From assembly GCA_031835245.1 (NCBI GenBank), contig JAVKOQ010000017.1, positions 302,501-366,500 of the forward strand: a stretch of DNA of 64,000 nucleotides, read 5' to 3'. This DNA comes from Balamuthia mandrillaris. Taxonomy: Eukaryota; Discosea; Longamoebia; Balamuthiidae. The notes beneath the pieces were generated by a model that saw nothing but the letters and a program-made list of their open reading frames with translations, was not told where the DNA came from and searched no databases. Numbering within the stretch: the first letter of the stretch is position 1; the number at the start of each line of letters is the position of its first letter. Of this stretch, positions 41,748-51,770 are shown piece by piece. The translations under genes and the position numbers were made by a program.

Positions 41748-42580
41748 ATGAGGAAGGCCAAGCGGAGGAAGGACGAAGAGGAGGAGCAGGCGGAAGGGAC
41801 CAAGGCGGTGGTGCCGCGTGGCGGCCCGCCGTTGAAGGAACGCTACGTATGGTACACGAGCTACGGCTCCAACATGTGCCGCGAGCGGTTCATGTGCTAC
41901 CTGCAGGGCGGGCGCGTGGAAGGCATGAGGCATTCCTGCGTGGGCTGCTCTGACCCCACACCTCCTCTCCGTGATACCTACGTGCCGCTCCCACACCACC
42001 TGTTTGTTTCTTCTTCTTTTCTCTCTCTCTTCCTGGGTTTTGGAGGAAGCGCTGACCAAGCTGGTGAATGACTGCGTGCAGGTACTTTGCAAAGCATTCC
42101 CAAACGTGGGGCGGTGGGGTGGCCTTCATTGACGCCTCGCCAATGGAACAAGGAGTAGCCGATGACGAGGAGGCCGTTCATTTGAACCCCACGACACAAC
42201 AACGGGGAGCCATCACCCACGGGCGGAGCTATCTCCTCACCTTCTCTCAGTTTTGTTCGGTGGTGGCGCAGGAGAACGGCAAGACGGAGCGGCAGCTGGG
42301 CTTCCATCTGGACCGCCTCTCCGCCAAGCCGACCACCAAGGTCACGGAGGGATGGTACGGGTTGGTGGTCTACTTGGGAGAGAGGGAGGGAGCGCCCATG
42401 TTCACTTTCACCAACGAGCAGCCGATGAGTGGGGTGCAGCGGACCTATCCGCCCTCCTCTTACTTGCGGGTGATAGCGGCAGGCCTGCTGCAGCTCGGAT
42501 TCTCTGCGGAGGAGGTGCGGCAGTACCTCCTCGCTAGGAGTGGCCTCACTCACTCCACTTTTCCTTCACTCTCCTCCTGA
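41748..42580 (+). CDS. Gamma-glutamylcyclotransferase-fold protein
   Basis: Two exons (41748-42001, 42082-42580) give 250 residues. After a charged leader the sequence shows WYTSYGSNMCRERFMCYLQG, the 'YGSNL' substrate loop of the GGCT fold, then LPHHLYFAKHSQTWGGGVAF across the intron and GRSYLLTFSQFCSVVAQEN. This longer form is common in bacteria and fungi, where it is sometimes misannotated as histone-deacetylase related. GGCT-fold enzymes cyclise gamma-glutamyl groups to 5-oxoproline; the actual substrate here is unknown. The catalytic Glu cannot be placed with confidence. Confidence 0.85.
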
Positions 42581-42650
42581 TGATCATCATTCTCAGCGTT
42601 GTTGTAGTTATAAGCAGTGCTGCTGTACAGAAAGAATACTGATGGAGGCC

Positions 42651-42681
<31 letters not shown>

Positions 42682-42697
42682 TGAGGGATGCAACAAA

Positions 42698-43768
42698 TCA
42701 TTGTTGGTTAGTTGCAGGTGCGGAGGACGAAGCAGAAGCATCAGTTTTTTTCTTGTTCCTGTTTCTGTTGCGTTTCTTCTTCTTTGAGCCGGTGGATGCA
42801 GTGGCAGAAGGGGCACCATTTTTGGAGGAAGAAGATGGTGAAGAAGGGGAGGATGCAGAGCCAGCAGTTGAAGAAGTTGAAGAGGACGATGCAGAAGCGG
42901 GAGGAGGCTGTGTAGACATGTGCCCAGAGGAAGCCATGCGAATGATGTTGTGCAGCAGCTCCTTCTCCTTCAGTCGTAGTAACACCACTGACCGCATGTT
43001 AGCGCTCAACTCACCTCCCAGCAACTTCTTGTCTTCCTGCTCGCCATCAAGAGGAAATAAGATATTATGCCGAAGCAAAGCAAGAGGATACGAAGGCAAC
43101 AAAAACGAACCTCAATGCTTGTGGGATATGCTTTCAACAACTGGGTACATTTGTTGGCAAGAATGGCGAGAGCAGCAATTTCATTCCGCTCGCTGTATTT
43201 ACGGAAGGGATCAAACTTGGTACTCTCCTCCTTCTGGTCCTTGGTATCCTCTTCTTTCTCCTTATTGTTTTGCGGTTTTTGGAGGGCGAGCAATGCCACC
43301 TTTACTTCCTCCTCGTTCATTGCACTCAAGCGAAGAAAAGCCAATAACTCTCCTGGCACAAAGTTATTGTACAATGAGAAGCTTTTGTCCCTGTTACAGT
43401 GTGTCAGCAAAAGCAGATAACATTACTCAAAGAGAGAACGAGCGAGAGTGAGAAATACATTTTGAAGCCACACAAGTGCAACAAAGTAAATTTTTCCTTG
43501 AGGCAAACGTTGGTAGTGTCGGGCAGCCGCATGCGAACAGAAAGGCTGTCATAGTTGTTGTTGTCAAAAACAAAGCCAGAATGCAGAAGCAGCTCTGAGT
43601 TGCCACGAGGGCCGTAGAATATGTATATCTGCTCTCCCTTCTTGAAATTGCGAGTGGCATAACATTCTGTGCATTCGCTATTGATGTCGTAGAACGTTGT
43701 TATCTGACAGAAATGTTTATGACATAGCAAGCTTTTAGGTACGCACTCACAAGCATAGCGAGAGAGAG

Positions 43769-43813
<45 letters not shown>

Positions 43814-44613
43814 ACTTTGCCGTTGTCGTGGTTGCACATATCCCAAGCGGGGATCAGCGCAAATTCCTGCTGACGGGAGAGCTGGTGAAGGGCCTGTGGT
43901 TGTTTATCGTTAAGTGGAGTCAATGGTATGTTGTTTTGTCTTGACATGACGGCAGACATAGCCCATATAAACTCTTCCCAAGTAAAGTTTGCAACATGCA
44001 TTATGTGTGAGTTGTTCTAACATTGTTTCTTCACATTAGCAGCTATCGGAACCAAAGAAAGGGAGAGAGAGAGAGAGAGAGAGAGCACAAAGTTTACCTC
44101 CAACAGGTCAAATACATAGCTATAATGTTTACTGACGTTAGTGATCACTTGAATAGCGCTGTGAAACGTAGGAGAGCCTTGAAGGGCTTTCAATTCGTCA
44201 AGCGTGAAATAGAGACAAGTGCCGTATGTAACCGGCAGAGTTTCTTTGAGAGTAAAGCACGATTAAGAGTAAATACAGGCATCGCTTCAGGGGAAAACAA
44301 GTTGTTGAGAAGAAACAAACTGATGTAGGGTGCCCAGAACGAGGCGTGGTTGTGTTTCTCGATGAGAAGGTGAACAGCGAGGGCGAGGCTCTTCAGCTGG
44401 CTAAGCAATTTGTCAGTAGCCAGCAACGTGCCAAGCCCTGTCTCACTGGTCTTGCTGGTACCAGCCGCCTCGTTTTCTTGTTCCATGGCAGAGAGGGTGT
44501 GCAGCATGACTTTGCGTGGTACCTTCAACACTAGCTCTTCTTCCTTGAGATCCCTCTTTGCAGTGAGACCTGTTGACGCAAGCAATACGCTGGTTAGTTG
44601 CTGAAAGGAAGAA

Positions 44614-44649
<36 letters not shown>

Positions 44650-45051
44650 TGAGAGAGAGAGAACAAGCAGAGAAAGCACAGAGAGGGGAAAGAGAGCACA
44701 ATAAGCGAGGGAAGGAGGGAGAGAGGGAGGGAGGAAAAGAGAGCAAACCTCCTCCTTCTTTAAGGTTGGTAGCAAACTCAAAGTTTTCAAAACACTCAGC
44801 AGGAAAGTCATTTTCTAGCAACCACTCCTTCATTTTGGCAAAGTCATGTTCAGTGGGGCCTTTTTCGGCTGGTCCTGGGTTGATGAGAGAGGGACAGAGT
44901 GTGAGCAGTTTTGTGAAGGGAGGTTCGGAACAAAGAGAGGCAAACCTTTGCGCTTTCGCTTTTGGCGCCTTTTCAGTTCTTCGATGGCGCTGAAGAGTAA
45001 CTCGAAGCGTTTCCACCGCTCTTCTTCTTCTTTGGCCGAGCTAACTTCCAT
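42698..45051 (-). CDS. SETD3: SETD3-like actin-histidine methyltransferase (SET plus Rubisco LSMT substrate-binding domain)
   Basis: S-adenosylmethionine-dependent methyltransferase; animal SETD3 methylates actin His73. Eight exons (44946-45051, 44749-44874, 44321-44569, 44098-44243, 43816-44016, 43459-43703, 43111-43390, 42698-43036) give 563 residues in phase (human 594). The order fits SETD3 throughout: KEGGGLTAKRDL, VPRKVML, FWAPYIKTLPV, FIWAMSAVMSRQNNIP, LIPAWDMCNHDNG (SET core), EQIYIFYGPRGNSELLLHSG (catalytic Tyr region), then the helical C-domain with PGELLAFLRLSAM and KAYPTSIEEDKKLL. The Lys-rich, Ser/Ala-rich last 90 residues are extra. Introns carry GA tracts. Confidence 0.93.
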
Positions 45052-45568
45052 TGCCACTGCGCATCACGTGCCAACCAAGCACAAACAGCGGAACCAACAC
45101 AAAGATCAATCAAAAGCGAGAGGCGAAAAAAAAATTAATGAGAGGAGAGTTTTTGGCCCCATTAACATACAGCTGAACACATGTTCCTTGGCTTGCCTCA
45201 CGCGACCGAGAGTGGCTTGGCTCATTTCGTGTTTGTCTGTGGTTACGTGTTGTTACAAAGACGCCTCAGCTTTGCTGCTTCACCAACGCCGCTATTTATT
45301 TGTTGTGCTGCTGCAGCTGCTGCTGCTGGTGGTTTGGTGCTTTGTCCTCCTTTGTGTCTCCTCTTTTTTTGCTTAATTTAATTTTGTGTCGACAGAGCAC
45401 TTCTTTGCTTTTTCTTTTGTTCTTCTGTGCATATCTTCCTCGTTCTTCGTTCTTCGTTCTTCTTCTTGTTCTTCTTGTTCTTCTTCTTCTTCTTCATTTC
45501 TTGTTTCAAATTGGAGTGTTGAAACGATGCAACCGGAAAAAGGGTTCTGTGCAAAAAGGTTCAATGTA
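45052..45568. other. Intergenic region upstream of SETD3
   Basis: 517 bases without a supported gene; TTC-rich at 45440-45497. Holds the SETD3 promoter and the 3' end of the next minus-strand gene. Confidence 0.5.
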
Positions 45569-46802
45569 TTAAAGAAGACCAGATAGTGGTCCACTGAGCA
45601 GGTTGCTATCGGCCACCATTGTCTTAGGTTTGTGCTTCTCCTTTGGGCTCTCCTTCACTTGGTTGGATACATTCGCCGAAGCAGCTCCCATCCTTCTACT
45701 TGCCCTTTCCCCTCTCCGCTTCACCAGTTCTTGTGCGTCAGCAAGTTGCGCCTCTGTCAAGTTGATCTCGCCATTCTGATGTCTTCTTACCAAGCCGGAG
45801 AAGTCAGGGAACAGACAGTCATCGACCGCATCCACGGCTCTATCCAAACCAGAACCCACCAGCGGCTCCTCAAAGAAGACATTCTTGTACTCCATCTCCA
45901 AGGTACAGTATCTGAACTCAGCGGACTCAGTCATATCATCCTCCCTGTTCTGTATGACGTCTGTCCAACAAGACCCGTAATAGAGCAGATGTTGCAATGT
46001 GAGAATTTTAAAAGTGATGAAACCCCTTTAGCGTGATAGACGAGGAAAAGCAAGAGCGCAAGACAGAGGGAGGAGGGAAGAGAGACCTGGAAAATTGAAG
46101 CCGAACTTTTGCACAATGGCGTTGCCGAACCTCAATTCGACGTACTCTCCAGGATGCATTTGGTTGAGATCCACTCTGAGCAACACGTCGAAGCGAGGAA
46201 TATTCTCAATCAAGTCCGCTAGTGAGGTAGCATTGAGGGCAAAAGTATTCATGATCTCTGTTATCTGAGTAGCCGCTATATTACGTTCTATCAGCCACGT
46301 CCAAAAAATCCTCTCTCTCTCTCTCTTTCTCTCTCCCTCTCTCTTTGCTTCGTTGTTGTCAGCTTCGTCTCTAACTATGTTTCTTCTCCTTGAGGTCACT
46401 GCTCTCGCTTTACGTACCCCTCCACAGCTCTCCGCCGAGGCTGTCAATGTCTTTAACGATCCTGACTGGACCATGACCCAACCCATTGATTATCTCGTGG
46501 ATCAACCCGGGATAATCAGCTCTAGCATGACTCGTGTCAGAACGTGAGAACAAGAAATCAATGACCGAATTAACATCGAGAGGTCGTTGATGGGCGGTGT
46601 AGTTGAAGCTGAAGTCCCTCAGTGCCACGGAACCGTTGAAGCGAGGATCCTGGTTACCCTCCACCAGGACGCCATCTCTATAAACGGAGAGAAATGCGGG
46701 TCCTCTAGGGAAGTTTTTGACGAGCGAGATCGGGCTCGGTACCGCCCAAGCCACCGTTGCCACCGCCGCTAAAACCAGCAGCCAAAGGGGTGCGTTTTTC
46801 AT
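45569..46802 (-). CDS. Secreted protein, unknown family
   Basis: Three exons (46544-46802, 46131-46257, 45569-46025) give about 280 residues. The N-terminal signal peptide (APLWLLVLAAVATVAWAVPS) is clear, and N-glycosylation sequons (NGSV, NYTA, NATS, NLTE) follow. A middle part rich in beta-like strands (FDVLLRVDLNQMHPGEYVEL, LLYYGSCW) leads to a basic C-terminus without a membrane helix. The exon 2 donor is uncertain: the better conserved-looking donor at 46087 gives a phase that does not fit exon 3, whereas the donor at 46130 does. No domain recognised. The first intron has a CT tract on the plus strand (46311-46345). Confidence 0.65.
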
Positions 46803-47334
46803 GCTGCCCACCACGCCGCGGTCTCCCCGTTATCACTTTCCTCCTCTCCTTTCCACCGACTCAAACTTTGAGAGTTAACTTTACATTGGTGAAGCACAGG
46901 GAAAGAAAAACATTTCCAAAAGAAGCAGAGCAAACGAACAAAAGCCGCCAATGAAAAACCAAATTTCAACGGAGTTTGGCCTATGTTGTCGACAATAAAG
47001 AAGGAAGGGGAGTCGGCCTGGTGCATGCAGCTGCGGTAGCGTGACCACAAGGAGGAGAGAAGCACTGACGTGGTTTCCGGTGCCCTCTAGCGAGCTATGG
47101 TGCACGGTCGGCCGACTGTTCAGCGCGGGCTTTCTAATGATTGACTCGTGAGCGCAAGACCGCCGGTGGTTCTGCTGGGGAACGAAGGAAAGGCGAAAGA
47201 AAGGCGGCAGACAATTCAATGAGTACAAGGAGTTGAGTTTTCTCAAGCACCACCACTTGCTCTTTGCTCTCTTTGTTCTGCACCCTAAACTGTTGTACAG
47301 TTCAAGCAAAACGATATCAACACAAGCAAAGGCA
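46803..47334. other. Divergent intergenic region
   Basis: 532 bases between head-to-head genes (secreted protein on minus, cupin on plus). No coding sequence or named element seen. Confidence 0.5.
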
Positions 47335-47769
47335 ATGGAGCTGGTGGTTACGGAGCAAGAAGCTGGAAAAGGAGACTACGGCGAAAAGCTGCTGGCAGAG
47401 GGCACTTGCATGAAGATGCGCCTGTTCGACATGGAGCCCAAAGAGAGAAAAGACATCCGTGAGGGTGAGGGCCAACAGGAGGAAAAGGAGGAACCCCACC
47501 AACAACCCTACGAAACGCTGGGCTACGTACTGGCCGGCAGAGCCAAGCTCGAGCTCTACCTGAACGAGGAAGGCCAAGCAGAGCAGCAGCAGAAGGGAAA
47601 CAAGAGGAGCGCTCCCACCACACTGGAGCTAAGACCAGGCATGTCGTGGGTGGTCCCAGCGGGTGCGCCCCACCACTACACCGTGCTGGAAAAGTTTAGG
47701 GCGGTGAAAGTGCGCTCCAAGGCACCTTCCCCAGGACAGCTGGCCGCCCCTACCCTCCCTGACCAATGA
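47335..47769 (+). CDS. Small cupin-domain protein
   Basis: Intronless, 144 residues from the ATG at 47335. The single cupin barrel shows PYETLGYVLAGRAKLELYLN (first cupin motif region), then LELRPGMSWVVPAGAPHHYTVLE (second motif, with PxG-x-H-x). One of the usual metal-binding histidines in the first motif is replaced (YETLGYVL), so metal binding is doubtful. Glu/Gln-rich insert in the middle. Function unknown; small cupins range from sugar isomerases to stress proteins. Confidence 0.8.
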   Translation: MELVVTEQEAGKGDYGEKLLAEGTCMKMRLFDMEPKERKDIREGEGQQEEKEEPHQQPYETLGYVLAGRAKLELYLNEEGQAEQQQKGNKRSAPTTLELRPGMSWVVPAGAPHHYTVLEKFRAVKVRSKAPSPGQLAAPTLPDQ

Positions 47770-47942
47770 TGAGCATCGGCACAGGAGATGAGGGGGAGGA
47801 GGAGCAGGAGGAGGACGGGGAAGAAAAGGCAGGAAAAAAGAGACAACAGGGACAACACAAAACAAGCGACCTGAGAGCAGGTGAACAAAATAAAGGTATA
47901 TATTCACGAAACAAACGGTGTGAGCAGCTTTTTTACTAAGCT

Positions 47943-48689
47943 TTAGAAGTAGTGCACGTCGCTGCTGGGAAGAGGGGGTCTTTGGGGGGTCTCTTTGGCG
48001 AGGGGGTCCCGAACGAGGCCCTTCTGGTAGTCCGTCTTCAGTTGTTGCAGCTCCGCGGAGCGGCTCTTGTCTCCAAGGCTTTCAAAGCGTTTGGCGAGGG
48101 TGGTCCATACTTCGGGGGCTGGGTTGAGGCCGGCCTTCAATTGGGTTCGGAAGTGTTCCAGCAGCTTACCGCTGTCCTTGGAGAGGCCCGCGGGGAGCTT
48201 CTGGGAGAAGCCAAAGTAGAGCTTGCCCTCGCCAGAGGTGGCGCTTATCTGCTCCTTCAGCAAGGAATCTACCTTGCTATCGTCGCCCCACCCCTTGACA
48301 AACTCGATGGCAGCTTCAAAGTCCTTGGCTTCAGCTTTTTTTTCAAGTTGTTTGCGGCGAAGAGCCTCCAACGGGTTTGATGAGGCTGTAGCCATCACAA
48401 ACGAATAAAATAAAAAACAATTTGTGAGAACGGAGACACAGCAACAAACAAACGAGCACCACATCCGAAGAGAGAAAGTAAAGAACAAGACAAAACTGTA
48501 ATCTCACACATTAAAAGGGGGAAAAAACCAAACGAAAGGCTAAATAAAATAAAAATCACACATACTGGCTCCTGCTGTGGGTGCGGTAGCGAAAGAGCGG
48601 AACTGCAAAGAGGAGCGCACAGTAGGGAGAAGGAATCCTCTGCCAGCCACAAAGGCGGCGCTGCTCTGTTTCGCGAAAGCAGTCCTCAT
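47943..48689 (-). CDS. Probable mitochondrial protein with presequence, unknown
   Basis: Two exons (48566-48689, 47943-48385) give 188 residues. The first ~40 residues (MRTAFAKQSSAAFVAGRGFL, then VRSSLQFRSFAT) are rich in Arg, Ser and Ala with no acid, a typical mitochondrial targeting sequence with a likely cleavage near FRSFAT. The mature part is helical and charged (NPLEALRRKQLEKKAEAKDF onward). It may be a lineage-specific subunit of a respiratory or ATP synthase complex, but that is only a guess. The intron sits exactly after the presequence, a pattern often seen when targeting exons are added. Confidence 0.75.
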
Positions 48690-48948
48690 CTTTTTTTTTT
48701 CCACAAAGTCCACTCCCCTTTCTCTTCTCTTTTTTTTGTTTTGGCTTTTTTTTGCCGTAGGGAGCGCTCAGGCCGACGTCGGAGGGGAAGTGAGGTCGCT
48801 TTTGTGCTGTGAGGGGCACTTGTCGACCCATGTGTGGAATATCTGCCGACAATATATCGATCGGATTCTTAAAAATTGTCGATAAAAAGTGGAAATATAT
48901 TTAAAGAAGAAGAAACAGACAAGAAAGGAATACACGACAACAACAACA

Positions 48949-49989
48949 ATGATATTACAGGTCTGGTTTGTACGGCACGGGCAAAGCGAGAGCAATCTTG
49001 TTGGTGCCATAGGCAGGAACAACTCATCCCCTCTCACTTCTAAAGGTAGGTGCTTGCGGGAAAGGCGCGCTTAACTCTGAGGAATTGCGCTTAGCGAGTT
49101 TGTTTTCTTTGTTTCTTCTTACATTATAACAGGAGAGGAACAAGCGAAGAAGCTCGGTAAATATTTCAAGAAACACAACATAGACTTTGACTATGTCTTT
49201 GCTTCTGTGGCCGTTCGCGCTTACGACACGGCGCGGCTGGCCTGCGAGGCCGCTGGCATCACAACCCCCATCACACAACGCGAAGAAATAGTGGAAATAC
49301 ACCGAGGCGACTGTGAAGGCAAAACCGTACAAGAAGTGTTTGTTGGAAAGGCGCTGGTACACTTTCTCTTATTTTTTTTTTTTTGGAGGTATGTATATCG
49401 GCTAAGAACAACCTGCAGGAACGCTACAGAGCAGACCCGGGCAACTACCGGTGTAACGGAGGAGAGTCTGAATTGGAAGTGGAAGAAAGAATGGTGGCGT
49501 TTGTTAATAGTGAAGTGCTCTCCCTGTTGGAAAAGAAGGTCAGCAAGGAGGAGCAATCCTCCATCCGACAAGACAGCGAGGAGCAACGGAAGTTAGAACA
49601 GTATGACGATGAGAATGAAGAAGACAAAGGGCACATTCCCGTTGATCCTTATGACCTCCAACACAAGCCCTCCAAAAAAGATCCTGTCATCAGAGTTGGC
49701 ATTTTCAGCCACGGCTGTGCTATTAGGTCTGTTATCTGTTACTCTGCTCTCTGCTTCTCTGTTACTCTGCTCCTCTGTGACTCTGTCCTCTATCCTCTGT
49801 CCTCTTGTCCTTTCGAATTTCGCTGACAAGTGGTAAAAAAGGTGCTTCCTACGAAGCGTGCTCGGCTCTGACCCGTCCGTTCTTAGGTTCTCGCTGGGCA
49901 ACACAGCGGTATCAGAGCTGCACATCGACTCACAGGGAGGCCAGTGGAAAGTGGTCTCCATCAATAGAACGGTTCATCTGCATGACTAA
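48949..49989 (+). CDS. Histidine phosphatase (phosphoglycerate mutase-like)
   Basis: Four exons (48949-49045, 49133-49356, 49407-49726, 49842-49989) give 262 residues. RHGQSESN holds the phospho-accepting His and Arg; SVAVRAYDTARLACEA is the conserved second Arg region; EEIVEIHRGDCEG gives the Glu; VGIFSHGCAIR holds the second His. All core residues of the branch-1 histidine phosphatase superfamily are present. An acidic, low-complexity insert (residues ~150-195) lies before the last motif. It resembles small fructose-bisphosphatase or cobalamin-type phosphatases; substrate unknown. Confidence 0.9.
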
Positions 49990-50562
49990 TACAATCATCT
50001 GCATTACCCTGCTCTTGCTTGCTTGCTTCTTGTTCTTCCTCCTGCCTCTCACAACAAGACCCTTTCGCTTGCCCAGCTGCTTTATGCGCCATGTGTGAAC
50101 TGACAAGTCAAGTTGTGCGCTACACGAGCGTCAGCACGAGCGGAGAACGTGCGGCTACAAAATACGCTATTATGGTGAATGCAGCGCAGCACCAACCCTG
50201 ACAAAAAGGCAAAAGCTGACAGATCCAATGGTTTGAAATGGCAATGTCACAGATTTACATATTAATTATATGATGAAGAGGGAGAGTCGGAGGAACTGGG
50301 CCACAATCAACGGGACAAGCGCGCCATGGACGTGTATTGTCCGGTGCTGCGGCGCACCTGTTTGAAAGGTGAGGCAGATATTAAGCAATACTTCGCAGAT
50401 TACAGAGCAGTACGTTTTGAAAGGACGCGAACAACCAACGCCATTGCAGGCACCTGCACTCCGCGATGATGACCGTTTGAACCTTTCCGACGACTTTATT
50501 CTGAGGAACAAATTCTTTGTTTTTTTTTTGCCACTGTAAACGCAAGGCAACCAAACTACTTC
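49990..50562. other. Intergenic stretch
   Basis: 573 bases between two plus-strand genes. No coding sequence supported; includes the 3' UTR of the phosphatase and the promoter of hypothetical B. Confidence 0.5.
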
Positions 50563-51652
50563 ATGAACTCGCGACCCAACAACGACCACCAACGACTCTC
50601 TCCACCCTTCTTTTATGGCTCCGTCCCGCCAAGCTGGCAGAGAGAGGATGCCTTGGCTAACCTATCCCAGGCAAGCTCCTCCATCCACCACCTTCCCTTC
50701 CCTGCCTTTCTTTTTCGTCAAACAAAAAAGAGAAGAAGAAGAAGAAGGATGATGGGATGTCTGGCAAACACTGACAGATGTGGAAAAAACAATTGCTATA
50801 TCTTTGCATAGACTATACATGCCTGTTCCGTTTTAATCGAGATGGCAGAGCGTGGCAAGAAAGGACGCTTGCGGCAGAAGCACTGGGATACTATCCAAGA
50901 TGCCACCCAAGTGATATCTCGTTTAGGCCTTCATCCACCTCCATCTTTCCCACAGGTAAAAATGGTTCTTCTTCATCTGTATTTTATGAGATGGGCCAGC
51001 CATGGCGAGTTTGAAGCCGTCCTCTCACCACCTTTTTATCTTGAAAAAAAAGCCACCTGCCCTTTACCACCAGGTAGAACCCGCCCAAACTAGACTCTTC
51101 ACAGAGCCATTATCATCTTCTCAACCGACCAGCGGGAGAGAAAGCCCTTCTGAAGTTTATCTTTGTCAGGAACCACACTTGCACGAAGGAGATGAAGAGG
51201 ACAGTTGCGGCGATGCCTCCACCTCGTCGAGCAGCGGTGCCTCTTCTCCTGTGATGACGCCTAGGGTTCAAATGGAGACCAGAGTAAGTCGGCGAGCTAG
51301 GGGGGACAATCCGAAAGCCATTCTCAAGCAGAGTGACCACTTCAAATGGAAAGGGCTTCACGTTTCAAAGGATTTGCAACTTGTTGCTAGCAGCAAAAGC
51401 AAAAAGCGACGGAACCGCGGACAAATATTCCAGACTTACTTGCAACGTCGTCAAGAGGAAGAACGGAAACGAATCCGAGAGAAGCTGAGCGTGGCAGCAC
51501 TGCTCAACGATAACGAAGAGCCACCAGCCACGCAGGTTTTTACTTCCAGTGCTCCTGCCACCAGCGAAATAGTGATAGCGTGTCCCACGAAGAGGATGAG
51601 AACTTCCAGCAGCAAGTCCTCCAAGAGAACACGAACACCATGCAATAGTTAG
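50563..51652 (+). CDS. Hypothetical protein B, shares C-terminal motif with the gene at 34.9-36.0 kb
   Basis: Likely exons 50563-50670, 50842-50955 and 51074-51652 give about 266 residues. The first intron would start with GC (CAG then GCAAGC), a known minor donor class; the second is GT-AG. The protein has a short helix (WDTIQDATQVISRLG), a Ser-rich middle and a basic C-terminal helix NRGQIFQTYLQRRQEEERKR followed by LSVAALLN. That helix matches the end of hypothetical A (NRRQLVQDYLRRKQKEEE, then SSLNAILN). No domain known. The ATG at 50842 could also be an alternative start. Confidence 0.6.
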
Positions 51653-51718
51653 CAATTGTCAATGTGACGTTATTTAAATAAAGGTGTATCTTATTTCAAA
51701 AAAAAAAAAAAACTCAAA

Positions 51719-51770
51719 AAAGCTTATAATAGGCGTCTTGCAATCAGCTTATAATAGGCGTCTTGTAAGT
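51719..51770. repeat. Tandem duplication of a 26-base unit
   Basis: AGCTTATAATAGGCGTCTTG occurs twice, 26 bases apart, in the short space between two convergent genes (hypothetical B and Ap4A phosphorylase), just after a poly-A stretch. Confidence 0.85.

Noticed and set aside
46087-46130. Longer exon 2 of the secreted protein ending at the donor at 46087
   Set aside because: The phase it gives leads to an early stop in exon 3; the earlier donor at 46130 keeps the frame. Not settled without transcripts.
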